Below are positions 7,781 through 16,010 of a stretch of DNA of 64,000 nucleotides, piece after piece; within the stretch, counting starts at the first letter, position 1; every line of letters starts with the position of its first letter. The position numbers and the translations under genes are program-made. The stretch spans positions 1-64,000 of the forward strand of contig CABMIB010000037.1 in assembly GCA_902386135.1 (NCBI GenBank), read 5' to 3'. This DNA comes from an uncultured archaeon. GTDB taxonomy: Archaea; Halobacteriota; Methanosarcinia; Methanosarcinales; Methanoperedenaceae. The notes under the pieces were generated by a model. It ran no database searches and was not told where the DNA came from. It saw only the letters and a list, made by a program, of their open reading frames with translations.

Positions 7781-10239
7781 GTACCGAGGACATACTCACG
7801 GCAGCCAAAGAATACACAGCTAAAGGCTGGGTGGTTCATCCTCTATCAAGTCCGAAGGATAACGGCAACAGTCCAGGAAAAAGACCGTTATTATCAGCAT
7901 GGCAGGAATTAACGCATACACCCGAAGATATAGGCGCACACATTAAAAAAGGCGGCAATATCGGGTTAGTGTGTGGTTGTGTTAGCGGAGTTATTGTTTT
8001 AGACTTCGATAGCATGTTATTTTATAAAACTATATTCCCTGACGGCAGTAATACGCTTGAAAGCCAGAGAATTGAAGGACGAAGGCACGTATATCTAAAA
8101 TATCACCCTTCGCTTACATCGAAATCAGATAAGCATTTAAAAATCGAATTGCAGAGTGATAAAAGGAATCTTGTATTACCCCCGTCCATTCATGCGGAAG
8201 GTCAAACATACGACTGGATCAATCCTGAAACACCAATAAGAGAACTTACGGAAGATGAAATAACGAGGATAAATGGATTATTCCAATTATCCGCTAGTCT
8301 CCAAGCAAAAATAAAGGACTGTGGGCGATGTTTCGAGAGGATTTTAGAGCTTAAATCTGACATGACTACTGGGGGAGATAGAAGCGCATTATTAGGACTT
8401 TTCACGGAGCTTAAACTTCATGAGGCCACCGATGATGAACTGTTCTTAATGGCTAAGTTGATTTTTAAGGAGAAATTCGATAAGAAAGAGACTGAAACCA
8501 GTTTAAGATATATCGACATTGGTAGACCTCACAAATGTGAATCGTTACGGCAGGACTTCGGCAAATACATTAAATTTGACGGATTATGTGATAACTGCAA
8601 CCGATTTAACAGGCAAAATAAAGGAAAAAAGAAAAGTAAAGAATCATTAAAAATAGAATTACCTCTGATACCACAGGAACAAATAGAACAAAATCCGATA
8701 ACAATACATGAATTGTTAGATGTCTATAAAAAGTATCTTTACATTGAAGAAAACGAAAGCATAACCATACCACTGGCTGAGACCATAAGCAATTTTGCAC
8801 CTATAGAACCTGATATAATGGGAATTATAGGGGCGAGTGGTTCCAGCAAAACCGAAGTTATTAGGGCGTTGGGAGAATTGGAGAACCAGTATATCTATCC
8901 TGTAAGCTCCATAACCGGGCATACTCTTGTAAGTGGTTTTGAAGATAATGTAGATTTAGCACCGTCTTTGAGGGGTAGATTATTAACAATCAAAGACTTT
9001 ACCACATTATTAGCAAAAAAGAAAGACGAAGTGAGCGAAATATTTGCCGATCTTCGAGAACTCACAGATGGACATATAGGAAAGGACTTTGGCAGCGGAG
9101 TTAAGAAGCACTATACAGGTATTCATACTTCTATACTTTTTGGCTGTACTAATGCCATTGAAAAATATAATTCGATGTTTTCATTATTGGGGCAGAGGAT
9201 ATTATTTTTCAGACCTCGTAGCGACAAAAAGAAAGCAATGTACCAAGCTATGAAGAACGCGGGTAAAGAATCCGCATTTAGGGATGAGTTGCACAAAAAA
9301 ACAATGCAGTTTATATATCATATCTTGAATACTAAAAAAGATAGATTGACCAACCTAAGCCACATACCCGAAGTATATGGCGAAATGATAGGAGAATTGG
9401 TTTATTTCTTGGCGATTGTGAGGACGCATATAGACAGGGATTTTAAAGGCGAAATGGCAACATTACCAGAACCAGAATATCCCACACGATTAGCTAAAAC
9501 AATGTGTAAGTTGGTAGATGCACACGCGGTTATACATGACCGTGAACCGATAGTGGATGATCTGAGGATAGCGTATAGGTTAGTCTTGGATAATATCCCC
9601 ACGGATCGGTTAAGGATATTAAACACGCTACTTGATGGGAACGAGAGGACTACATCAGAAGTTCAAGAAGCTGCAAGGGTATCTAACGCTTTCGCGAGGA
9701 GAATATTAGAGGACTTGAAAGCTTTAGAAGTGATTGAATATTTTAGTGGGGGAAAAGGTAAACCAGATATTTGGCAATTTACTGATGAAAAATATAGAGA
9801 AATTTTAACCCAAATTCAGGATTTTAGTAAACATGAAAATAAGAATAGTTCGCCTGATGCTGAACAACCCCAGGGTGCTATTCGCTTACCGGGGGATACT
9901 GAAACTATTAAAAAGGTACTCCAGAAATTAAAAAATAAAAATAAAGGAGAGAAAGAGGAGAGTCCCATAAAAGAGGAGAGTCACCACCTAAGCGAATACC
10001 ACCCCGGACTCACAGAGTCGGCAAGTAATGGTTTAAAAACAGACCACTTAGAAAATCAGGAGATCATAGATTATATAAAATCTGTAAAAGAATGGAATGT
10101 CAAACCTGATTCAGAGAGCAATCGTAACTACAGGGTCACAAACGGTAGTCCTGAGATAGCCAGAAAGTTTAACATACCTACAGAAAAAGCCTATAAAATC
10201 TTTAAGGACTATTGCAAGGCGCGGGGCTGGGGATCATGA
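7777..10239 (+). CDS. Primase-polymerase / P-loop ATPase replication protein
   Basis: An 820-residue replication initiator or primase-helicase. The N-terminal domain has the bifunctional primase-polymerase (Prim-Pol) signature: GWVVHPL, metal-binding DFD at about residues 76-78, and GRRHVYLKY near 101-109. A cysteine cluster (HKCESLR to CDNCNRF, about 250-275) may bind zinc or an iron-sulfur cluster. A P-loop ATPase follows with Walker A GASGSSKT (about 352-359), RGRLLTIKDF as a Walker B candidate and SILFGCTN as a sensor. A winged helix (about 620-680) and a charged, low-complexity tail with a last helical segment complete it. This architecture is typical of plasmids and viruses of archaea. 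The iteron array lies just downstream. Confidence 0.85.
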   Translation: MSTEDILTAAKEYTAKGWVVHPLSSPKDNGNSPGKRPLLSAWQELTHTPEDIGAHIKKGGNIGLVCGCVSGVIVLDFDSMLFYKTIFPDGSNTLESQRIEGRRHVYLKYHPSLTSKSDKHLKIELQSDKRNLVLPPSIHAEGQTYDWINPETPIRELTEDEITRINGLFQLSASLQAKIKDCGRCFERILELKSDMTTGGDRSALLGLFTELKLHEATDDELFLMAKLIFKEKFDKKETETSLRYIDIGRPHKCESLRQDFGKYIKFDGLCDNCNRFNRQNKGKKKSKESLKIELPLIPQEQIEQNPITIHELLDVYKKYLYIEENESITIPLAETISNFAPIEPDIMGIIGASGSSKTEVIRALGELENQYIYPVSSITGHTLVSGFEDNVDLAPSLRGRLLTIKDFTTLLAKKKDEVSEIFADLRELTDGHIGKDFGSGVKKHYTGIHTSILFGCTNAIEKYNSMFSLLGQRILFFRPRSDKKKAMYQAMKNAGKESAFRDELHKKTMQFIYHILNTKKDRLTNLSHIPEVYGEMIGELVYFLAIVRTHIDRDFKGEMATLPEPEYPTRLAKTMCKLVDAHAVIHDREPIVDDLRIAYRLVLDNIPTDRLRILNTLLDGNERTTSEVQEAARVSNAFARRILEDLKALEVIEYFSGGKGKPDIWQFTDEKYREILTQIQDFSKHENKNSSPDAEQPQGAIRLPGDTETIKKVLQKLKNKNKGEKEESPIKEESHHLSEYHPGLTESASNGLKTDHLENQEIIDYIKSVKEWNVKPDSESNRNYRVTNGSPEIARKFNIPTEKAYKIFKDYCKARGWGS

Positions 10240-10394
10240 CCGCATGTCCTAATAAATGCCTGGACTGCAAGTCCTCTATCCGCAAAGTTACCGGGCAATT
10301 CTGCAAGCAGTGGGGGCTATTGTGTATAGAAGTAAGTGAGTGGTGCGGTGTGGGAGGTATGAGATGGGTGAAAATGTCGGCTTCTCACAAATAA
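10236..10394 (+). CDS. Small cysteine-rich protein, possible zinc ribbon
   Basis: A 52-residue product starting at an ATG overlapping the primase stop (ATGA). Motif CPNKCLDC followed by Cys residues at QFCKQ, LLCIEV and WCGVG gives up to six cysteines, typical of a tiny zinc-binding protein. No family is recognised. An in-frame start 24 nt upstream exists, but the overlapping ATG fits the pattern of the operon better. Confidence 0.5.
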   Translation: MTACPNKCLDCKSSIRKVTGQFCKQWGLLCIEVSEWCGVGGMRWVKMSASHK

Positions 10395-10449
10395 CTATGA
10401 GTAATAATATGTCATAATTCGAGGGTAAAATGTGGACTGAAATAATACC

Positions 10450-10541
10450 GTTTTACCTCTGTTATAGATTCGTTTTACCTGCGTTTTAAAAGTGTTTTAG
10501 CCCTGTTTTAGTGTGTTTTAACGTGTTTTAAAAGTGTTTTA
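10450..10541 (+). repeat. Helically phased GTTTTA iteron array
   Basis: Eight exact copies of GTTTTA start at 10450, 10472, 10483, 10494, 10505, 10515, 10525 and 10536, and a variant GTTATA at 10461 fills the only gap. Spacing is 10 or 11 bp throughout, one helical turn, so all sites face the same side of the DNA. On the other strand these are phased TAAAAC tracts, which would also bend the DNA. The array sits between the end of the replication operon and the next regulator gene. A replication origin or a cooperative regulator binding region is the likely function. Confidence 0.75.
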
Positions 10542-10618
10542 ATGCACTGTTTCAGAGTTCATGAGGATATTCAAGACCTTCATAAGATATAAGTACTTTG
10601 ACTATATATTATAGGCAT

Positions 10619-11026
10619 ATGTTAGGAAATACTAATAATAAATCGAAAATTGAAACGAAAGTGAGCTATGAAGAGTTTGAACAGTTCTATCTGGAACATC
10701 CTGGGGAATCGCCACAGACATTATCCGAGGTGTTCAATGTATCACCAAGATGTATCTATTACAAGCTGAGGAGATTTAACCGACTCCATAATGATAAATT
10801 CGTAGATGCATCTTCCCTACTACTTCAAGCATTCAGGGACGGAAGAAAAGAAGGTTACGATGAAGGAGTTTTAATTGGTCTCGGCATAGGGGATTTATTA
10901 GGGGAATTTTTGAAATCAAATGGTATAGGCATTACTGATTTTATCGCTAAATTCTCAGAGTATGTGCATGGAACTTATGCAAAAAAAGAACAGGTGATCG
11001 CAAATGACAGAACAAGCACAGCCTGA
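10619..11026 (+). CDS. Helix-turn-helix protein of the element
   Basis: A 135-residue protein. Residues about 30-52 (QTLSEVFNVSPRCIYYKLRR) form a clear helix-turn-helix. After it comes a helical stretch with a glycine-rich segment (EGYDEGVLIGLGIGDLLGEFL). The ATG at 10619 follows an AT-rich TATATATTATA tract and is preferred over a TTG 21 nt earlier. It is the first gene after the iteron array, so it may bind the array or control replication; this is inference. Its end overlaps the next gene by 23 nt. Confidence 0.65.
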   Translation: MLGNTNNKSKIETKVSYEEFEQFYLEHPGESPQTLSEVFNVSPRCIYYKLRRFNRLHNDKFVDASSLLLQAFRDGRKEGYDEGVLIGLGIGDLLGEFLKSNGIGITDFIAKFSEYVHGTYAKKEQVIANDRTSTA

Positions 11027-11729
11027 AAATCTCCCAGCACCGCAAGAACAGCCCGCACCATCTAATCCTAACATTGGTGATTTTTTCAAGAATTTCTCCC
11101 TAAAAGATATTTTGGACTACATCCAGGAGAACCCAGAAGCCATAGACGAGTACCTCCCGGACATTAAGAGAGACCTTGCAGGTCTTGGAACAATAGAGCG
11201 CGGTATTGCAGATATGCTATTGCGGTCAAAAGCACCCAAATTATGGGAGAGGATACACAATGATAACCCTGTAAGCAGCCCCAAAAATGACAACGAAGAT
11301 TCACGGACGAAAGATAACGATAATGGGAACAGTCCTGAAGTAACATATTCCCCGGAACAACTCCGAGATGATGTGATCGAATTGTTTGAATCGCCAGAAG
11401 AATACAGCGAAAATGAGATAGCAGGTATTCTTGATGAGGAATATTTTGAGAAATACGGGAAGCATGTTCACCAATCACAAGTATCCAGGATCATCAGAAA
11501 ATATGAACAAAATGGAAATGGGGATAGAGATGGGGAAGATTACCCGGACAACCACGACCACGATAAACCGAAACCCAAGAAAATAGTTGATGCGATAGCC
11601 TCCGAAGTAGTTAAGAAACTACAAAGCCAGGGGATAACTCAACCTGCTCCTACTCTTGCTCATGCACCACAGCAACCAAAAACAGGACGTAACGGATTAA
11701 TAACGCGATTTGTCAGATGGTTTATTTAA
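11004..11729 (+). CDS. HTH domain protein with disordered linkers
   Basis: A 241-residue protein. The first 25 residues are Pro/Gln/Ala rich. A helical region follows (about 27-85, FFKNFSLKDILDYIQENP). A charged, probably disordered stretch (NDNEDSRTKDNDNGNS) precedes a DNA-binding domain at about 112-170, which contains SENEIAGILDEEYFEKYGK and VHQSQVSRIIRKYEQNG, a winged-helix or ParB-like HTH pattern. The C-terminus is again low complexity. It could be a partition or regulatory protein of the element, but no ATPase partner (ParA) is present. Confidence 0.6.
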   Translation: MTEQAQPENLPAPQEQPAPSNPNIGDFFKNFSLKDILDYIQENPEAIDEYLPDIKRDLAGLGTIERGIADMLLRSKAPKLWERIHNDNPVSSPKNDNEDSRTKDNDNGNSPEVTYSPEQLRDDVIELFESPEEYSENEIAGILDEEYFEKYGKHVHQSQVSRIIRKYEQNGNGDRDGEDYPDNHDHDKPKPKKIVDAIASEVVKKLQSQGITQPAPTLAHAPQQPKTGRNGLITRFVRWFI

Positions 11730-11748
11730 TTTTAAGGATGTGATCAAT

Positions 11749-12057
11749 ATGAGAACGATGAGAAAACCAAGACATAGAGGTACGAAATCAGAACCAAAAC
11801 CAGAACCAGAAAAAGATAAAGACAAGTTACTTACTATACTGTTAAAGACCAAAGTTTCAGATGTAGTAAATCTGATGGATAACTTCAAGATTAGAGAGTT
11901 CGCTAAACAATATCCAGAAAAGACATTCAGTGACTTGGGTGAAGAGATTTTAACAGCATGGGTAGAAGTAGTTAAAAAACATCCTGAAGAATGGGGAGTC
12001 ACAAAAGAGCAAATCGAGAAACTTAAGAAGGATGAGATAAAAACAACTAACATTTGA
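11749..12057 (+). CDS. Hypothetical basic element protein
   Basis: A 102-residue protein starting MRTMRKPRHRGTKSE. The first 30 residues are Arg/Lys/Pro rich and look disordered or nucleic-acid binding; the rest is helical (TKVSDVVNLMDNFKIREFAKQYPE, LGEEILTAWVEVVKKHPEEWG). The ATG at 11749 is preceded by GGATGTGATC, one mismatch from the perfect anti-16S sequence, and this decides the start over a TTG 39 nt earlier. No family is recognised. Confidence 0.6.
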   Translation: MRTMRKPRHRGTKSEPKPEPEKDKDKLLTILLKTKVSDVVNLMDNFKIREFAKQYPEKTFSDLGEEILTAWVEVVKKHPEEWGVTKEQIEKLKKDEIKTTNI

Positions 12058-12253
12058 ACATGGTCTAATCTTGTTTGAGTCGTGTTCAAATCTTGATAAT
12101 TCATTCTTCCGATACCTTTTTTCACTATTAAATGGGGGATATTCCAGTAGGATTTTTCTAAACCAGTGTACGAACATGTACAATCTGACCATTGGTAGTA
12201 TTCCAATAGTAATCTATAAGTAGGAATAAACTCATACTTTTAGCCGTGATAAC

Positions 12254-12451
12254 ATGCCACGAAGAACTATGGAAATGGTAAAAGTTAGCATTTCGATGCC
12301 TGTATGGGTACAAAACGAGATTGATAGCTTATCTGAAGAAATGAACACATCCCGAAGCGATGTAATTTCGGAAATCTTGGAGTACGTAATTGAAAATGAG
12401 GATGTACTTAACGATATTTTCCCGATGGAAGATGAAGAACCAGGGGAGTAG
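12254..12451 (+). CDS. Ribbon-helix-helix (CopG-like) regulator
   Basis: A 65-residue protein with the ribbon-helix-helix pattern: strand EMVKVSISMPVWVQNEID, helix SLSEEMNTSRSDVISEILEYVIE. The MPxWxxxxIDxLSEEMxxSRSDVI signature is typical of CopG/NikR-like DNA-binding domains. An acidic tail follows. It opens the module that contains the beta-rich proteins and probably controls it, or acts as an antitoxin. The 196 bp upstream (12058-12253) hold no gene and probably contain its promoter. Confidence 0.8.
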   Translation: MPRRTMEMVKVSISMPVWVQNEIDSLSEEMNTSRSDVISEILEYVIENEDVLNDIFPMEDEEPGE

Positions 12452-12465
12452 CAAGACGGGATAAT

Positions 12466-12756
12466 ATGAAGCCACATAGTCATACATATAATTTTGAAGA
12501 ATTTGCCGATATGATAGCTTCCGATCCAGAATTAGGGGAATTATTTTATGATCCTGAACCTGAATCTCTTTATGATCCTGAGCCTCTGGTCTTAGGAGAA
12601 ATACCACAATCTTGGTTTATTGCCATGAGACGGGGAATAGCAGAGCGTTCAGATGTTCGTTACCCAGGTCTTTGGGCATGGCGTATCTGGAAAGCCTTAA
12701 GCCCAGAGGAGCGGGAAGAAATCAAACTTATATCCTTACATGGTGGGCGATTCTAA
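12466..12756 (+). CDS. Hypothetical acidic element protein
   Basis: A 96-residue protein with a repeated acidic-proline motif (FYDPEPESLYDPEP, about residues 26-40) and a Trp/Arg-rich helical half (RYPGLWAWRIWKALSPEEREEIKL). No family is recognised. It starts 14 nt after the CopG-like gene, and its stop TAA overlaps the next start (TAATG), so it is part of an operon with the two beta-rich proteins downstream. Confidence 0.6.
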   Translation: MKPHSHTYNFEEFADMIASDPELGELFYDPEPESLYDPEPLVLGEIPQSWFIAMRRGIAERSDVRYPGLWAWRIWKALSPEEREEIKLISLHGGRF

Positions 12757-13307
12757 TGGGATTTTGGGATATATTTTTCGGAAGCTCACCAAAGGCACAG
12801 CAGAGCCAGTCACAGCCTTGCAGACCTTCCCAGGCAGCCCCTTTGATTCAAGATACTAACCGTATCCTTACACAGCAGGAAGCCCTTTTAAGAAGGCTTA
12901 ATGAAGGTCTTGTAAACAGTCCTCAGCATGGGGATATCACAAGCGAATATACCACACGAAACAATTACAGCGCGTTTAGAATAGGTAAGTCATGGTTCTT
13001 CAATCAGAATATCACATTTGCCGGTACTGTTATGGATATCCAGCTTACCAATATCAATGCAATGGTTTATAATAAAATCAGCTTGAGCTTTGACGATGCG
13101 ACCGCGAAGGATTTTGACATCCGAGGATACCCGGAAGCATCCAGTTCAGCATATGAGGATTTAGATAATAAAACCGCCGATACAAATCAATTCGTTTTGG
13201 TTGCTACGGATTATAAAATGCCTCCGAGTAGCGTTTTATTAATTCACTTTGCGAATTTTACAGTAGGTAAGAAATGCTCAATTCGAATACAGGGTGATGA
13301 GATATGA
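12756..13307 (+). CDS. Beta-rich element protein, possible virion or surface component
   Basis: A 183-residue product starting at the ATG that overlaps the previous stop. Residues 1-60 are helical and Gln-rich (MGFWDIFFGSS, then LTQQEALLRRLNEGLV), resembling a coiled stem. From about 75 to the end alternating hydrophobic strands suggest a beta sandwich (YSAFRIGKSWFFNQNITFAG, MDIQLTNINAMVYNKISLSF). No signal peptide is seen. This layout is common in phage tail or decoration proteins, but I recognise no specific family. Stop and next start overlap as ATGA. Confidence 0.5.
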   Translation: MGFWDIFFGSSPKAQQSQSQPCRPSQAAPLIQDTNRILTQQEALLRRLNEGLVNSPQHGDITSEYTTRNNYSAFRIGKSWFFNQNITFAGTVMDIQLTNINAMVYNKISLSFDDATAKDFDIRGYPEASSSAYEDLDNKTADTNQFVLVATDYKMPPSSVLLIHFANFTVGKKCSIRIQGDEI

Positions 13308-14101
13308 AGATTACAGAAGTATTGAATGGCAGACAGGTATCACTCGACCAAGGGCATCAGCCCCAATTTTTAGTGGGGCTGGATAGCCAGAAGAACGCGA
13401 ACCCAGGTAAAGGTGATACATATTATGCCTATGATACAGGCAGGCAGCTTACCTGCTTCGTGAATGGTGTGTGGTCTGTAGTATCATCCCCTTCAACTAT
13501 TCGAACCGGGAATCATGAGGGAACAGTAACGAACTTCTTTAAAACCGCTGTAGTAGGCGCACCAGATGTTACCACATTAACTTCGAATCATGCGTTAAGC
13601 ATGGATCCAAATAGCGCGGGGGATTCAGTTGAATATTACACCGATGTTTTCTATACCCCGGATAATTTTACATTCTTAGCTTCATTCTTTATTTATGCCG
13701 TGAACTTGGGGTCAGCCGCGCCCAATGGTCATGAAGTGAGGATAGGTTTGCACGATAGGTTAGGGATAGATGGGAACGCCAGCGCCCAGGCTATGTTTAT
13801 GGTGAACTCTAATGATGGTCAATGGAAGTGCGTAACGTCGGATGGCGGGGGCGGGCATACCCAGGTAACGAACATCTCAGCGCCATCATTCCCAGGGAGT
13901 AGCTTCTCAGTGTACACTTCACCAGGTAATGGCTTTACTCTTGTTATATATACGATGAACGGGGTAATTGTGGCGGTACATACGAACATCTTATTACCTG
14001 TGGTCAATCTGGTGTCTGACAGCTATATAACTGCATTATCAGCGCCCACGGTCTTTGCTACGCTTCAAACCTCATTCATTGGATTAGATATTCTAACCTG
14101 A
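13304..14101 (+). CDS. Beta-rich element protein, possible receptor-binding or tail-tip protein
   Basis: A 265-residue protein of almost continuous predicted beta strands, rich in Gly, Asn, Ser and Thr. The first 65 residues contain GDTYYAYDTGRQLTCFVNGVW, a motif style seen in phage fibre and tail-tip head domains. The rest looks like a jelly-roll or lectin-like sandwich (EVRIGLHDRLGIDGNASAQAM, GFTLVIYTMNGVIVAVHTNI). No signal peptide or anchor is visible. It is translationally coupled to the previous beta-rich gene. A virion or cell-surface role is inference. Confidence 0.5.
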   Translation: MKITEVLNGRQVSLDQGHQPQFLVGLDSQKNANPGKGDTYYAYDTGRQLTCFVNGVWSVVSSPSTIRTGNHEGTVTNFFKTAVVGAPDVTTLTSNHALSMDPNSAGDSVEYYTDVFYTPDNFTFLASFFIYAVNLGSAAPNGHEVRIGLHDRLGIDGNASAQAMFMVNSNDGQWKCVTSDGGGGHTQVTNISAPSFPGSSFSVYTSPGNGFTLVIYTMNGVIVAVHTNILLPVVNLVSDSYITALSAPTVFATLQTSFIGLDILT

Positions 14102-14343
14102 TGTTTTATCTCATCCTTTAACCGTATAATTTCCAGTGGAACAACTGCCATATCCCATTTATTGGCATTACTGAGGCATTTAGTACGGCATAGAACAGCA
14201 CTACAGCATTACCTTACCGCATCCAATAGGCAAAGCTATATCTCCAAAAACTTATTGTGGGGGCAATTAAAATGTTAAAAATTTGAAGTAAAAAAAGAAG
14301 GTCAGAAAGTGATTTCGTACACTGAAATGGTAGGAGAATATAT

Positions 14344-14577
14344 ATGAACAGAATAATGATATTTGCTGGGTTCTTTATAATCCTTATAGGATTTGCGAAT
14401 TTTCAAAATTTTCAAAGCTTCGGCGGCATCGAAGGTCAGGTAATTGGCAGCACCGTTTTCTGGAATCTTGTGGTTTGGCTCGGATTTGGAATTATTGGAA
14501 TCGGAATTGGAAAGAGCGATAAAAATCATGGGGGTCATAACTCTGCGTTATCTCATGGAACAGAAGATTTACATTAA
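14344..14577 (+). CDS. Small membrane protein of the element
   Basis: A 77-residue protein with two hydrophobic segments, IMIFAGFFIILIGFANF (about 4-20) and FWNLVVWLGFGIIGIGIG (about 40-57), and a His/Lys-rich tail. GGTAGGAGA just before the ATG serves as ribosome binding site. Two-helix hydrophobic proteins of this size form the coat of spindle-shaped archaeal viruses, but they are also common as holin-like or hypothetical proteins, and there is no sequence match I can name. Confidence 0.55.
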   Translation: MNRIMIFAGFFIILIGFANFQNFQSFGGIEGQVIGSTVFWNLVVWLGFGIIGIGIGKSDKNHGGHNSALSHGTEDLH

Positions 14578-14710
14578 CCATTACTCAGTCGTTGCCAGAA
14601 CAGGCTTAAACATGCTCAGACATGGCTTAGAATGACTGAGGAGGGTATAAGGTCATGTTGTGGGGATGATCTCAGGGAATAGGTAGATTTACTTAAACCT
14701 GTGGTACAAC

Positions 14711-14782
14711 ATGGCTAAATGGATAGGGCTATCCGTGATAAGCGGGATTGTGGGGATTGTAGTCGGCAGGGTGATTTTATGA
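14711..14782 (+). CDS. 23-residue single-helix membrane peptide
   Basis: A minimal frame MAKWIGLSVISGIVGIVVGRVIL followed by TGA. It is almost entirely one transmembrane helix with an N-terminal Lys. The stop overlaps the start of the coiled-coil gene as ATGA, which supports real translation and coupling. Without that overlap it would not be called. Function unknown. Confidence 0.4.
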   Translation: MAKWIGLSVISGIVGIVVGRVIL

Positions 14783-15066
14783 CAAAAAAACCGAAAAGAA
14801 GAGTCGATAGCATTTCGACAGAGGAAGAACTCGAAAAATATGTAAGCGATCAAATAGATGAAATGAGTATTGATGAAGAACTAAAAGGAGATATGAAAAA
14901 ATCATATTCTCGATTGATAGATAAGTTAATAAATTCGTTTGACTTGAAAAAAGAAATAGTCCTTTCACAGTTTGATTCACAATTAGAAAGAAGTGATAAC
15001 TTGAAAAGACTTTATGCAATTGAGGCACGGCTTGATGCGATTGAGGCATGGATGAAGGCGCATTAA
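14779..15066 (+). CDS. Coiled-coil element protein
   Basis: A 95-residue charged protein, MTKKPKRRVDSISTEEELEKY to the C-terminal LYAIEARLDAIEAWMKAH, which is a regular heptad pattern. The ATG at 14779 overlaps the stop of the tiny membrane peptide and is preferred over an in-frame ATG 60 nt upstream. It has no recognised family. It may pair with the membrane peptide. Confidence 0.55.
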   Translation: MTKKPKRRVDSISTEEELEKYVSDQIDEMSIDEELKGDMKKSYSRLIDKLINSFDLKKEIVLSQFDSQLERSDNLKRLYAIEARLDAIEAWMKAH

Positions 15067-15336
15067 AGGCGTTCTGAGCATAACCCCAGGGGAATAGGTA
15101 CAAACACCTTACCTTTTTATCAATCGCTGAAATAAAGCCTATTTGCGTAAGGCAGGATAGCCTTAGAATGAAGGGGATAGGGTTAAAGGCCATGAGTTCA
15201 TGAGGTCATGTCCTGGGAGATGTAGGACTTTAACGTAGCCGTAACGGAAAACGAAAGTAGTATCCATCAAAGACCCATAAGAAAGCCTCTCATATCGCAT
15301 TTATGGGGTTTGACTTCATAAAAATATAGATAAAAG

Positions 15337-15666
15337 TTAAGCCGCAGCAAGTCTTTTTTCAAGATCAGCAATCTTAAGTTCTAAAGCCGTTATCTTTTCG
15401 ATTACCGGGATACGCTTTTCCAGGGAATCAAACTTTACGTTCATTTCTGTTCTCAGGCCGTCTATTTCTTTTCCGACGCTGGTTATTTCTGTCTTTGTCT
15501 CATTTCTCAGGCTGCCTATTTCTATTTTCATTTCGTTTCTGAGGCTGTCTATCCGTTCATTCGTTGAATCTATCCGGGCATTGATTGCCTTAAGTTCGCC
15601 TTTTATCTCATTGAGTTCGGGCATCAACACTTGTTTTAACCAGGACGGTACTTTTTCCACAGGCAT
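15337..15666 (-). CDS. Coiled-coil protein
   Basis: A 109-residue protein that is almost entirely a long coiled coil, with repeated units of the type IDSLRNEMKIEIGSLRNETK. A short N-terminal segment (VPSWLKQVLMPELNEIKGEL) precedes it. Such proteins occur in many archaeal genomes with no assigned role. It is transcribed against the element genes, and it is unclear whether it belongs to the element or to the chromosome, so it marks the uncertain right border. Confidence 0.6.
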   Translation of the reverse strand: MPVEKVPSWLKQVLMPELNEIKGELKAINARIDSTNERIDSLRNEMKIEIGSLRNETKTEITSVGKEIDGLRTEMNVKFDSLEKRIPVIEKITALELKIADLEKRLAAA

Positions 15667-16010
15667 AATCTATACTTGATGTATGTTCTATTTAACTTTA
15701 AGCTGCATGGAGTTAGAGGTAAAAGGCTCTATTTCTATCCGCGATCCTGTCAGGAACAACTTTATAAATATAAGAGATTAATATAAAAAAGATTTTTACT
15801 TTCTATAAATACCCCGATTGATTTTTGACAATGAATATCTATAGTTCAGAAATTAGTAATCATACAAAATATATTACTCCCTGATAGTAAAAAGATTTAA
15901 CGGTTTGGGATTCGCTTGTGAGTATGATGGGGAATATTATACTTAGAACCTATCTGAAAATTGTATTGCCTATCCGATTTCTTCTTTTTATAAAAATTCG
16001 CACTTTTATT
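15667..16010. other. AT-rich gap near the right border of the element
   Basis: About 340 bp without a supportable gene. The sequence is AT-rich, with runs such as TTTATAAATATAAGAG and a GATTTTTACTTT tract. I looked for a copy of the sequence left of the integrase (4779-4850) that would be an attachment repeat. I found only an 8-bp CCTGATAG match (about 4796 and 15882) and a 9-bp inverted match (TTACTAATT), both within chance. The right end of the element is therefore not located. Confidence 0.4.

Larger units (their letters stand above)
14625..15220 (+). repeat. Degenerate repeated blocks flanking a gene pair
   Basis: Short blocks occur on both sides of the 14711-15066 genes. CAGGGAATAGGTA (about 14673) corresponds to CAGGGGAATAGGTA (about 15087); CTTAGAATGA (about 14626) recurs at about 15162; GGTCATGT (about 14651) recurs at about 15204. 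Their order differs on the two sides. The non-coding stretch 15067-15336 otherwise shows nothing recognisable. Confidence 0.4.

Noticed and set aside
10450-10541. CRISPR array at the phased hexamers
   Set aside because: Units are 6 bp with 4-5-bp gaps, far too short for repeats and spacers, and no cas genes are near.
14444-14635. Plus-strand frame overlapping the small membrane protein gene
   Set aside because: It lies mostly inside the 14344-14577 gene in another frame and lacks a ribosome site.
4790-15900. Attachment-site direct repeats flanking the element
   Set aside because: Only an 8-bp CCTGATAG match and a 9-bp inverted match were found by eye; both are expected by chance in AT-rich DNA.
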